Positions 12,214-23,699 of a DNA stretch of 64,000 bases are shown one piece after another. This DNA comes from Eucalyptus grandis (Eukaryota > Streptophyta > Magnoliopsida > Myrtales > Myrtaceae). The position numbers and the translations under genes were made by a program. The stretch spans positions 39,166,112-39,230,111 of the forward strand of contig NC_052613.1 in NCBI RefSeq assembly GCF_016545825.1. Direction: 5' to 3'. The notes below the pieces were generated by a model. It did not search any database, was not told where the DNA came from, and saw nothing but the letters and a program-made list of their open reading frames with translations. Within the stretch, counting starts at the first letter, position 1; every line of letters begins with the position of its first letter.

Positions 12214-13143
12214 AACAAGAACATCATCCACTGAGGATTTGCCTGTGGGATTGCGCAAAGCAAACGTTTCAGTTATGATGATCAAAGGAAAAAATATTGC
12301 CTTTTTCCTCTTTTGTCCGACCGAAGGGAACGGCAGGTATGCCTACCTAGTTCAAATGGCCTCATTCTACATGAGTTCAGTCAAATTTAAAGACGAGTAT
12401 TGAATACCCAACAACAACAACTGCACTGTGAGACGCGCGTCCGCAAAAGTCGGATGGCAAGCGTGCCTGACGTCCAGCTAATAATGCTTTCAACAGCACT
12501 TCCAAGTTGCAAGTTATGATTGACCGAACTAATCATTTATCGGAGCTTACCTATTAGATAATATCTGCACCAGTATTTTTTTATGCTGAGAACGATGCAA
12601 TAGCTCCCAAATGAATAACTTACCCTGTTTTCTTCCCCGGTAGAAAACAGAGAAACGAACAGCTCCTATTTGCGCTCTGGTTATTCCATTTTCCCATTAC
12701 TGATTACCCTAGTTTCTAGCTTTCTACATTTCATCCGGATACAAACCGATCGCCACCACGAGCCGGTAGTAAAAACGCTAAGCACGCTGTCATCTGCATT
12801 TCCGCTTCCTCTCCTTCTTTACGGAATCAAACAGTGCACGCCAACCGAACACGATCTTTAACCAAAAAATCCATAGACGGTAATCCATCTCACCTCGTTC
12901 GTCCATGGCGTACGCAGCTACTTGCCACGCCGAGCGAACCGCGAAACCCTAGACCACCCCGGTACGCTGGAGCTGCGATGGATCGTCCGGGGGGCGCGCC
13001 GCTGCTTGAAGAGAAGAGAACGAAGACGACGGAAGGACGAGGAACGACGTGATGAGACGAAGGACGAAGGACGGAGTAATAGCTCAGAAACGCATCGCGC
13101 GATCGTCGCTCTCGCCTGCGATAGCCCCGGTACTGGACGTACC
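12214..13143 (-). other. 5' intron and leader remnant of FDM copy A
   Basis: This matches 22390-23469 of unit B. The donor of the leader intron (GAACGAG then GTGAGA on the minus strand) is kept near 12894. The duplication junction is at 13143, where the leader is cut and expansin intron 2 begins. About 150 bp that unit B has at 22868-23013 is missing here. Confidence 0.75.
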
Positions 13144-14549
13144 TGCGTTTAGTGCAATGTACTTACCAGCATGTGTCGAGACGCACCATCGTATGCCCGT
13201 GACACTTACTTAGGGACAGTGATGGTAGAACAGCATAAGATCCGTACCTTTGTTGAAGAATGCGACGGGATCGCGAGCTTAAGTAGCATTCGGAGTATAG
13301 TGACAGCTGTAGATAGATCAATGTCGGAGGTTAGTGAATAATTACTTGCGGAGAGATGCGTTCGAGCTTTTACTGTGTCTCGGGAGTAGCGACACGATGC
13401 AGGTTTGTCGGTGCAAGCGTTTCGTCGGTTTGGCAGGGGTACGAGGTTAGTGGGAATTCTAACGACTCTAGCTTAACTTAATTAAGCGGTTTTTTCTATG
13501 GGGAAGGTGATTTGGTCGTGCTGCATGTTGGTTGGTTGGATTCTGGCAGCGTTTCTTTAATGCCTGCTCTGTCAGACCGTCGGCGGAGTTCCCGTCCTCA
13601 AATCAGTTTAGTTCGCCAAAACGCTCCTCTTCCTTTCCCACAATTACCACCTCGTCTGCCTTATCCAACGCACTCCGTTCCGTTTTGAGACATGCAGTTA
13701 GTTAGTTGGAGACGACGGTTCGGTAGGTTCTGCAGAGATTTGTGCCGATGGGCATCCAGACAATGCCTTCTTTTGGAACACCCCCTTTGTTCGCGTCTCT
13801 TTCGTTGTTTTTGTCCCTTCAATTTGTAAATGGCTGCAAAAACCAAGAGCCATGTTTTCATTTGACGAAGTACAGATCCAAGCCAAACGACTCTTATTAT
13901 ATTGCAACTTTTCTCCGTCGAATATTCGAAGTCTGAAATTTCTGCCTCAATATAAAAAAAAGACCCCCTTTTGGTATCGAAAGGAATCAAAGTTCAGATT
14001 AGTGTTCTCACCTATAAATGGACTTATACGAAGACCATAATGCACGTCAGTGTGGTTTGACCGCACTGTCAAAACGACAAATGCTGCAGCTGTGCCAGGT
14101 TTTGCGCGAAATGAGTGGCGCGATTCGTGGAGAAGTGCGAGCAAAGTAAAAAAGTTAAAAAAAAGAAAAAGAAAGGAAAAGCCGGGTTCCATCAAACGAC
14201 TTAAATGCCCCGTGCTGTCTTTGACGAGAATTTGCGCTGGGTGCCGTGCCGGAAGCGAGGCGGGATAAGGTTCACCATCAACGGGTTCCGGTATATCAAC
14301 CTGGTGCTGATCTCGAATGTGGCGGGGGCCGGGGACATCGTGCGGGTGAGCGTGAAGGGGGCGAGGACCGGGTGGATAAGAATGAGCCGCAACTGGGGCC
14401 AGAACTGGCAGTCCAACGCCGTGCTGGTCGGCCAGGCGCTCTCCTTCCGCGTCACCGCCAGCGACCGGCGCTCCTCCACCTCCTGGAACATGGTCCCCGC
14501 CGACTGGCAGTTCGGCCAGACCTTCACCGGCAAGAACTTCAGGGTCTGA
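13144..14549 (+). pseudogene. Alpha-expansin fragment: part of intron 2 plus exon 3
   Basis: Exons 1 and 2 lie outside the duplicated unit, so this copy starts inside intron 2 and keeps only exon 3 (14240-14549). Exon 3 is open from VPCRKRGG to GKNFRV and the stop. The splice acceptor is lost, because GCGCGCAG in the parent is GCGCTG here. Several amino acid changes are visible against the parent, such as YFNL to YINL and PAGWQ to PADWQ. The 3' untranslated region lacks about 130 bp present at 4203-4343. Without signal peptide and catalytic-like domain it cannot act as an expansin. Confidence 0.93.
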
Positions 14550-17469
14550 GGAGCGAAGCCTCTTTTAATTCAACGTTTTGTCCTCGCCGCGCCATTTTCC
14601 CACTCTCCTGCAGAAAATACCCTGTTCCTTTTCATTTTCTCGTTTTGCTGTTTTAACTCGTAAGGTGGAATGTTAGAAGACATCCTAGGGCTGAGGAGGC
14701 GTCTGCAAAAGCACGTGGCCCGCAGCTGATATGGCACCTATGAAGCACTAGTAGTAGACCAGTAACATTATGCTCGAGCAAGTTTGAGTATGTGTATCTA
14801 TAATTTATATATATATATATATATATGTATGTGACACGTTATATTTCTCTTACATTATGTAACCAGCAAGTGTAATGTAGTCGAATCTATAGCTGAATTT
14901 GGAATGGAATTTGTGTTTGCCTCGTCATCCTCCTCCACGAACGTCCTTTCAGTGCTCTTTTCCTTTGTTTTGCTGTCTAATGCTGCAATGTCTGTCCCAT
15001 CCCAGGTGTTCGCACACCTTCGATGCAACTTAGTCGAATGGAGAAGTCGAATTAGAAATTACTAAGAGTGTTCTTGTATATTACACTACAAATGAGGATG
15101 GATATGGGAAAAATACTTGGTCTTCAGAGATTTAGAGCACTGGAAAGGATATGGAGTTAATAAAAGAATGGGGGATCCTAAAATTATTTCTTCAAGAATT
15201 ATTGCTTGTTATAATTATTTTTTCATGAAAAAGTTCCAAAGGGGTCACATCAGGAGGAGGACCAAAAAACATCTATGGGGGAACCAAAGCTGCACGTGGG
15301 TGGGGCCGGGGTCGCTCCCTAAATGCTTTTCTTCGCATGTGAAAATGTCCCTATTTTCTTCCGTATCCTCCTCTCCTCTCCTCTATTCTCCACTCTTTTC
15401 TCTCCGTTCAAAAAGAGACAGACCATCTTCGGATTCCAAGCATCGGATGCCCCCCCCGCCCAACTCCCCGTACTCCTTTTCAACTTTTCCCACTATTTCC
15501 CCCGTGCCCTCTTCTTTTTTTCCCCTATCATTGCGGTCGATTTGGTTAGGCGAACCAACCGAATCCAGCTTTCATGCCCATCTCAAAGACGCACCAACTA
15601 ATTCGGGACGAGTTGGAGACAGAAACCTCTGTTGCCCGCTCCACGTACCGTGTAAACGAATTTCATAATCCCCGTCCATTCCAACTATCGAGGACAAGAC
15701 ACCTTGTTGGCCTGACGTGCTTAATGGAGCTAAGGCAAGGGGTAACGATAAGGAAAACAAGATCAACTCTAGAAAGGTAGAAAAAAAGAAAGAAGAAGAA
15801 AAAACCTGAAGCCCGTTGAAGCTACTGAACTTGGCCTAGATATTACATCCAAGGTTCTTTATACGGGGCCCAACCAAAATATTAACAGTATTACAAAGCA
15901 TACGAATGTTGGGCTTTTGAGAATGCTCGCTCGTGGTAGCTTCAGTTTCTCCTAAACAAAATGAGGCCTCATCAATAGATGAAAAAATCGGAAAAAATTA
16001 TCAAAAAAGTTATAAATATATTGTAGAATGCCCGATTCCGTCATAAATTTTTCAATTGTGTCAATTTAATCCTAAATCTTTAAACAATTTGTCAAATTAA
16101 TTCCAAACTTTTTAATAAATTGTCAAATTAATCCTTCCTGTTAATTGTTGCCAAATATCACCGATGTGATAGCCTAATTAGCGTTGATTGTCCTATGTGA
16201 CGTGGTTCAACATTGATGTGCCCAAATTTTTAATTTTAAAATATTTTATGATATTTTTTTTTTCTTTCTTGTTTCTTTTTTACAAAGGGCTAGCTCCATT
16301 GGCCCTTGGGTGAGGGCTGTGAAGCCCTTGTTGCCCGCAAGCAAAGGTCGCAGCCCTAGCTGAATCTAGCAGGGGCATCATGAACCCTCACCTAGGTCAT
16401 TGAGACCCATAGTGAGCGCATAGCAGCCCTTGCTCACCTTTGCTATGCTCGGCGAGGGCTGCGACACCCTTGCCTTGCGGGATTTGTCAAAGGCTTGAGG
16501 GCCTAGGGGTCAACGGGGGTCATCAGCCCACACCTAGGGGCCATCAAGGTTATTGACCCTTGCTCGATGGCCAATGGCTCGCCCAGCCCTTTGTGATAAA
16601 GGAAAAAAAAAACGTTGTAAATATTAAAGAAAAGTCTATATCGGGTCAATCATGTCATGTGGACAAAGTAGTACCAACACCAATACACAACATGGCACAA
16701 CATGCCGGCACATCATTTTTTTAAAAATAGAGAATTCCAATACACTATATATTAAATATGTATTTTTACATACACGATAAATTATATTTTTTTATTATTT
16801 TTCAAATTTGATTCAAATTCACAAATAAATAAATAATAAAAAAGAGTCTAAAATAAATGTACACGAAAAATATTAATCCACAAATTGTTAATATCATTAA
16901 TTATTTTAATTTGACAAAGTCAACTTCATTCCAATAATCCATAAAACTTGGAGTAAAAAACAAACAAATAACCCACATTATGGAAGAGAAGAAAAAACAA
17001 ACTCGGAAGGTGAATTGTGTGTCACAGGAGCGAGAGTGAGAAAAGAAAAGAAAAAAGATTAGGTTTTTCTTCTTTCCTTCTTTATTATTATATTTATTTT
17101 TTTACATATTTTCAGTTTGACCATTCATTTATCGAAAATCTTTAAAATTGATCTCTCATGCGTCTTAGAATCGTGTGTCGAAATTCTGAACTTACATATT
17201 AGAATTCTGGACTCGCGTATCGTAAAGTATTAAGAGAGTTGATTAGTCGTTGAAAATTTGACCCACGTTAACCGAGTGTCGGAGTGTCCAACACAACACA
17301 AAAGTTTCAGAGAGCGTTAATACTTTTTACTACGTAGAACAACTAACATCGTCACGTCGGCAATATCTAGCAAAAATTAGTCGGAATCGTTAAAATAATT
17401 ATGACAAAATTAGTAAAATTAAAAAATTTAAGACTAAATTAACAAACTGGTTGCCATAGGATAAGTTTA
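14550..17469. other. Copy of expansin 3' flank plus a 470-bp segment absent from unit A
   Basis: This is co-linear with 4089-6760 except for 15780-16250, which has no match in unit A. That segment is AT-rich and has repeated words of the type TTTAATCCTAAATC and CAAATTAATCC, typical of plant repeat DNA. The flanks CTCTAGAAA and TATTTTATGAT are joined directly in unit A. The GC-rich island of unit A recurs at about 16262-16600. No gene is seen. Confidence 0.6.
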
Positions 17470-18560
17470 ACAATTTTCCCTGCAAATACCTACAGCCATT
17501 CTTTTCATTTGCTCGGTAACATTGCACATATTCCAACCACAACGCCAACAAATACACTCGGTAGCTCGAGTCTTATTTTGTTCTTGGAAGATGCGCCCCA
17601 GTTGATTTTATTCTCGCTCCAACTTCTTCCAGAGGAGGAAACCATTTTTGTATCTCTTCTTCGGCACAGCATCACCAGCAACCCACGCATCGACATGTTC
17701 GGAGCAGAATCGACGAATACTCTTGTCGCTACTCGCTAGTTCCTGTCAATTTTGTTTTCCCACCATTCTTAATAGCCTGATTCCTGGCCATCCTGATAGG
17801 GTGCCCGTATCACGCTACCAGACATGGGAAAATTCCTGCACGCCATTTAGTGGATTTGCCTGTATCAGCATGTAGGAGTTCCATTTCATCCACTCGCGGA
17901 TGGGGTTCATTCCCTCCATCTTCCAAATCTATCGGCCAAGACGAATTCCTCCATAAAATTTTAGAAACACGACAACCCAAGATAAGTAGGATTTTGAGGA
18001 TTCCCAAGCAGAGCTACGCAGGCCACACTCAGTTTTCACAATCCCACACCTTGCGATCTACCAAGATGAGCGTTATCCGAAAACCCATAGCCAGAAGCCA
18101 CTCATTTCTAGACAACTTCTTGAGATCGTTTCGAATAGATACGACACAAAAACTAAGAGAACACAGCAATACCGTCATCCACTGAGAATTTTCTTGTGGG
18201 TTTGCACAGAGCAAAGGATGCAGCTATGGTCGTCTATGAAAGAATCAAATTGTAAATACATCTCATAAATACTCCATGAGAGCTCCTGTCAAAAGTCAAA
18301 GGAAAGTTTGGTTTTTTCCCCTTCAGTCTAATTGAACGAAACAGCAAGTACGCCTATTTTGAATGGCCTAATTCTACTTCAAGAATCTACACTCAGTCAG
18401 CTTTAGAAATCAAGTATCTGGACTCAACAACTGCATCCTGAGATGTGTATCCGCAACAAGTAGGAGGATGAAGATGCCAGACTGCCCACCTGAGTACATT
18501 AAGAGTCTACATCCAGCAAAAGCACCGTTAAAATGGACCGCATGTTCAAAACAATGCCTA
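17470..18560 (-). pseudogene. Old relic of an FDM-type 5' intron region (unit B copy)
   Basis: This is the unit B counterpart of 6760-7830. Positions 18030-18480 match the 5' intron of the FDM-B gene (about 22310-22640) at clearly lower similarity than the two units match each other. It therefore predates the 10.4-kb duplication. The part below 18000 carries broken minus-strand frames that I do not recognise. No zf-XS, XS or XH coding sequence follows. Confidence 0.6.
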
Positions 18561-18920
18561 TAAAAATGTGTGCTTGCAGTACACATAAGCTAAGCAAGCT
18601 AAACATCGTGTTAAACAGGCACGTAAACCATCAATCAGTGTTTCATTAATTCTCCAAAAGAGTGTCCAGCTTTAGTGGGGGTTTAGGGGGGGGTGGTTAA
18701 TATTAAAAAATATCGCACTGCTTTGACATCTGAATGAACTTACGTTCGCCAAAGGGTTAATTGTGGCAATCTGGTGAATAGCCCCCACACCATCTCCTTC
18801 TTTTTAACTTTTGTATTATAGCTCTTTCATGCATATCAGGTGAACAACTTTCAATGTACACTCAAGCTGCAGATGCTTCGTGAACACCCATTCTTCATTG
18901 CTACTAAAAAATTCATACCT

Positions 18921-21900
18921 CTAATTCTTCTTCTTTTGGGGTTTCCACAGCTTGAGAAGGTAAGCAACTCCCTCTTTGAGAGATGCTCTTCTTCCTTCTC
19001 TAGAATGCCATAGCTCAGGCACGGTGTACCTGCCACTGCCATTGTACTCAGTGATCTCTTCGAGGGCCTTTGATACTGCCTTGAAGACGTCTTCACCATA
19101 CTCATCCTTAAGGGCTTTTAGCTTTTCATCTTCTTCATCAATAATTTCCTATGAAGCCAAATGACGAAGAGACTTTGAGAAGTAGGAGAGACACTGATAT
19201 GGACAGAAAAGGCTTCTACACCACGATATGTAAAAATCGTGCTGGGTTAACAAGGATTTACATGTCATGGCTGGCTATCATGAAACAGACACACTACAAA
19301 ATGCATCAGCATACTTTTGTTTGTGAAATAACAGTGCTTGCCTTGAACCATGACATCAAACTAACCATACTGAAATGCAAACACGAAGTAGTAGAGGCTT
19401 CTATTCATTGCAACTCTTCTGTTGGGTGACAAATGATCATTCTTGGCACGTGAAATTAGGTTGATCGGAAAAGTTGCATGAACTCTTCAGAATTTAGATT
19501 GAAACCTCCTAATAAACATGGCTTCCATTAATGTACTAAAATGCAGAAGAATGTTAACAGACATAAACTTGCTATAAATATTGGCAACAATGTTATGTAA
19601 GAGATATGCTGGTAACATTAGTTGGGCGTAAAGTATACCTTGCGATTCTCTCCCTCTGTTATGCCTTTAAAGGGGTACCATCCTGGATCTCTTAGAAGTT
19701 TTTCCCACTCAGAACAGAGTGTCACTGCCATTACATTTGCTTCTTTCGCGGCATATTTTCTTTTTGCTGCTACGAGGAACGGCTTGCTGTCAAGTTCTCC
19801 CATTCTTTTGACCCAAATCTGGGCACGACTTGTATTATTCTGGAAAGTCTGTAGAGCAACGGAATTATCATTTCTGACAGCTCAAAATCCATTATCAGAT
19901 CAAAAGGTTGACATTTTTTGAAACAGGCAATCATTGCGTATTACATTAGCTTTCCAACTGTTTACATGTCCAGCACAGTAAGTTATGCCTCGACGTGATA
20001 ACAAATTCACACAAAAGGGTCCAAGATAAGGAAATAAAGCAATTACTTTAATCAGCTCCTTGCGAGCATCCTGCAATTCGACATTGGTCGTCCAATGCTT
20101 AACAGTAAGCACTTTTCTCAGTTCTTCCTTTGCCTCTAAACTTTCCTCAATCTCCTCCATGTTCTGTTTAAGGTCCACATCATCATCATCCTCCATGTGT
20201 TTCATGACTTGCAGAGCACCTCTCAAGCGCTCAATGTCCAATTCCAACGATTGTTTATCATCGAGTTCTCTTTCGAGCTCAAAAATTTTCCTGTGAAGTT
20301 TCTCCTTTTCTCTCTGCCATTAATAGCAATGTGGAAGTTTAGAAACTATTGAGCCAATAAAGATCTAGCTATTGCTTAAGCTCAAAATAAAAAAAATAAA
20401 AAAGCAGAAGTAAAGAAAGCAAGCAAGCACCTTCTGATCTTCTGCCAGCCTCAAGAAATTATCGTTTGCTTTCTGCTGCTCCAAAAATGCCCTTTCAACC
20501 TGAAACCAGTCAAACTTGAGTTCTTCTGTGGCAGCGCCAAAAGATTTAGTTCTCCATTCCTTCTAGTGGGGTTGGTTGTGTTTTCTTTTTTTCTTTTTAT
20601 TTCCTGGTTCCCATTTGTAGACATCACAGGTTATAATAGCCTTTGATGGTTAATAGGAAATATCTTTTTTTTAATTGTCTCGACAACTCCCACTTCCCTT
20701 ACCAATCTAGTCAATAACAAGTACTTTCTGGAATTTTCGAAGCATTCAGTTTCTCGTCTGATACACAAAAGGAATGCTTATAATGGAGGTAACTTCATTT
20801 TGCGTTGTTCAATGTTTAGACATGATGAGATCTTATTCCTTGATATTTATGATCAAATATCAACTGCACTGATCCTTTCTGAAGTCTATGCTCGAGCTGA
20901 AGATGGATTGAGAATATATAGATGAAACTTCATACCATTTCCTTATCATGTCTAAGCTTTGCCCTCTTGCCTTCATTTTGAAATTCTCGCAATTCCAACT
21001 CTTCTTCCTGCTGCTGAAGCTCGTGTTTTTGAGCTTGCAAATGCTGTGTCACCTTGTCATGCTCCAGGTATATCTTCGCAAGATGATCCCGGACAATCTG
21101 CTGCATCTTTCTTATTTCTAGAAAAAAGGAAAAGAAAGAGTCAGTTCACAAGCCAATTTCGTTGCCAGTACTCATTTCCCAAAAAACACATCACACCTTC
21201 ATTATGAGCCCTCAGCATTTCATCCTTTTGTGTCACTAAATTGTCGAGGGAATGCTTTGTTTTTTCATACTTGCTCTCCATCTCCATAAGTCGCGAGCTC
21301 TTGATCTCCAGCGTCTTCTGTAAGTCAGCAACAAGCATTGACCGTTGGCGTTGTTCTTCTGCCTCTTTATCGGACAAAGTTCGCAAGTGCCCTTTCTTTC
21401 TAAGGTGGTCTCCCAATATGCCTCTCGAATAGTAATCATCATCATGTGCCAACCAACCAAACAACTTGTCTCCCCTGTCCCTGGAGACATAAAAGTCCCT
21501 CTTCCCACGGCGCTCAATCGCATAGCTTTTCTCAAAAGCTATGGCGTTACAGAAGCCCACCCAGTCTTTATTAAACTCAACAACTGCTAGTCCCGAATGA
21601 CCCCGATAGTTCCATAAGGCCTGCACCCTCACAGGGTTGAATCCTTTCTTTTCCAACTCCTGCCTAATTTTGGTACCACTCTCCCCAACATATCTTCCAT
21701 CCTTAACTTCAGTCTCGATGTTTGCAATTACACCCATCCAGGGCCAGACAAACTGCTGATCGTTCTTTGCTGAAGAGAGTGTTAACTGCTGATCGTTCTT
21801 TGCTGAAAAGAGTGTTAACTGCTGATCGTTCTTAGCTGAAGAGAGTGTTAACTGCTGATCGTGCTTAGCTGAAGAGAGTGTTAACTGCTGATCGTCCTTA

Positions 21901-22259
21901 GCTGAAGAGAGTGTTAACTGCTGATCGTCCTTAGCTGAAGAGAGTCTTATGTTGGAAGAATTTTCGGCATTAACTTTACTAGAGAAGTATTTTCTTATGT
22001 ATCTCTCCAATGCCAAGTGCTTGGCAATCTCCTTAGTACTTGTCCCTTTTAAATTCTTCGATATGCGTGAGGCATGCTTTAAAAGGTCCTCAAAGAGATA
22101 ATCACGTGCACTTCTGCAGTATGGACACCTATAATGTGAATCTGAAACTTTGATCCTGATATAATGTCCCTTCAATTCTTGATAATAACGATCTTCATAC
22201 TCCTCCAGCTCAGACCTCCTTTTGCTTGTTCCTTTGTCTTCTCTGTGGACCATTTTCAT
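18921..22259 (-). CDS. IDN2/FDM-like XS-XH domain protein, intact copy B
   Basis: Proteins of this family (IDN2 and FDM1-5) bind double-stranded RNA and act in RNA-directed DNA methylation in the nucleus, with DRM2 and AGO4-bound siRNA. Six coding exons (22259-21197, 21117-20936, 20499-20431, 20313-20047, 19848-19639, 19148-18921) join in frame to 672 residues; family members are near 630-650. Domains in order: zf-XS at about 42-92 (CPYC, then LLKHAS); six copies of an 11-residue LSSAKNDQQLT repeat at about 105-170; XS at 171-295 (WPWMGVIANIE, YRGHSGLAVVEF); coiled coil at about 310-520; XH at 530-672 (VKRMGELDSKPF, EYNGSGRYTVPELW). The start is the first Met after a splice acceptor at 22262; a non-coding leader exon ends at 23214. 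The minisatellite accounts for the extra length. Upstream in-frame Mets to 22370 are intron read-through. Confidence 0.93.
21750..21944 (-). repeat. 33-bp coding minisatellite in FDM-B
   Basis: Six tandem copies, the last incomplete, encode LSSAK(D/H/N)DQQLT between the zf-XS and XS domains. One copy has LFSAK. The copies are nearly identical, so recent slippage or unequal exchange is likely. The frame is kept because the unit is 33 bp. Copy A has the same minisatellite in damaged form at 10910-11035. Confidence 0.93.
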
Positions 22260-22261
22260 TC

Positions 22262-23469
22262 CTACACATGAAAGAGAAAATGAAAAGACAAGATCAAGAT
22301 GAGCATCGTCTAAGAAAAAAAAGCCATCCATTTCTAAAACTCTTGAAATGATTTCAAACAGATATGACACAACGACTAAGAGAAGACAGCAAGAACATCA
22401 TCCACTGAGGATTTGCCTGTGGGATTGCGCAAAGCAAACGTTTCAGTTATGATGATCAAAGGAAAAAATATTGCCTTTTTCCTCTTCTGTCCAACTGAAG
22501 GGAACGGCAAGTATGTCTACCTAGTTCAAATGGCCTCATTCTACATGAGTTCAGTCAAATTTAAAGACAAGTATCGAATACCCAACAAGGACAACTGCAC
22601 TGTGAGATGGGCGTCCACAAAAGTCGGATGGCAATGCTTTCAACAGCACTTCCAAGTCACAAGTTATGATTGACCGAACTAATCATTTATCGGAACTTAC
22701 CTATTAGATAATATCTGCACCAGTATTTTATGTTTATGCTGATTACGGTGCAATAGGTCCAAATGAATAACTTACCCTGTTTTCTCCCTCGGTAGAAAAC
22801 AGAGTAACGAACAACTCCTATTTGCACATCGTTTTTTTCATATTCCCATTACTGATTACCCTGATAATGCACAGATGAAACTGGAAATCCTTCAAGCAAC
22901 ACAACCAATACAAGAAAGGACGAGTTCAGGCCAACCGTAACAAGGAAACTCGCACGGCCACCACGGCAAAAAAAAAAAAAAAAAAAAAAAGCAGGGCGAC
23001 GGCAGCATTGTCCAAGTTTCTAGCTTTCTACATTTCATCCGAATACAAAACCGATCGCCACCACGAGCCGGTGGTAAAAACGCTAAGCACGCAGTCATCG
23101 ACATGAAAAGAGAAAGCTTTCCGCTTCCTCTCCTTCTGTACGGAATCAAACAGTGCACGCCAACCGAACACGGTCTATAACCAAAAAAATCCATCGACGG
23201 TAATCCATCTCACCTCGTTCGTCCATAGCGTACGCAGGTACTCGCCACGCCGAGCGAACCGCGAAACCCTAGACCACCCCGGTACGCTGGAACTGCAATA
23301 GATCGTCCGCCCCGGGGGGGTGGCGCCGCTGCTTGAAGAGAAGAGAACGAAGACGACGGAAGGACGAAGAACGACGTGATGAGACGAAGGACGAAGGACG
23401 GAGGAATAGCTCAGAAACGCATCGCGCGATCGTCGCTCTTCCCTGCGATAGCCTCGGTACCGGACGTGC
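22262..23469 (-). other. FDM-B leader intron and non-coding first exon
   Basis: On the minus strand a good donor, GAACGAG then GTGAGA, lies at 23214, and the acceptor TGTAG is at 22262. This gives a leader intron of about 950 bp. The first exon would lie between 23214 and roughly 23470 or beyond; its start is not visible. An A-tract of about 24 bases at 22972-22990 lies in the part missing from unit A. The end of the Pack-MULE-like element is only about 100 bp upstream of the unit edge, so the promoter is squeezed or overlaps it. Confidence 0.65.
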
Positions 23470-23699
23470 CCGATTCGTAATCTGCAGAAATCCATGCGCC
23501 CTTCCGCGTCTTTTGCCGTTTCAGGAATTGCACCGTCCCCCACACGAGAAAATATTAGGTGCGCCGGGCGCTCCACGTCACCGTGCGCCCCGCCCCATCA
23601 GGATACGACACGTGTCGACACGTGGATCTGGGTCCCCACTTTTAATTTTAGTCAAATTTTTGCCGCGTCCTTCTCCCGCCCTTCTCCCGCACGAAGTCT

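Larger units (their letters stand above)
2751..13143. repeat. Tandem segmental duplication, unit A
   Basis: This unit begins inside expansin intron 2 and ends in the 5' leader of the minus-strand FDM copy A. Position 2751 aligns with 13144 and the two units stay co-linear to 13143/23469. They differ by scattered substitutions and some clear indels. Unit A alone has a MITE at 11616-12213 and an inverted insertion at 11284-11469. It lacks about 470 bp present at 15780-16250 of unit B, about 93 bp of expansin intron near 13675-13765, and about 150 bp at 22868-23013. Confidence 0.93.
13144..23469. repeat. Tandem segmental duplication, unit B
   Basis: This is the second copy of the 10.4-kb unit. 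Its left edge is expansin intron 2 (13144 aligns with 2751). Its right edge, 23469, continues into single-copy sequence that should be the native upstream DNA of the FDM gene. The junction between units reads GGACGTACC then TGCGTTTAGTGC, joining the end of one unit to the start of the next with little or no homology. Unit B holds the intact FDM gene and a truncated expansin. Confidence 0.93.

Noticed and set aside
21750..21944. Regular 33-bp spacing considered as a CRISPR-like array
   Set aside because: The repeats are contiguous without spacers and code in frame for a eukaryotic protein.
22262..22370. In-frame N-terminal extension of the FDM-B exon (37 more residues)
   Set aside because: A strong acceptor lies at 22262, and the extension (FFFLDD..., FSFSLSC) is translated polypyrimidine tract, not zf-XS family sequence.
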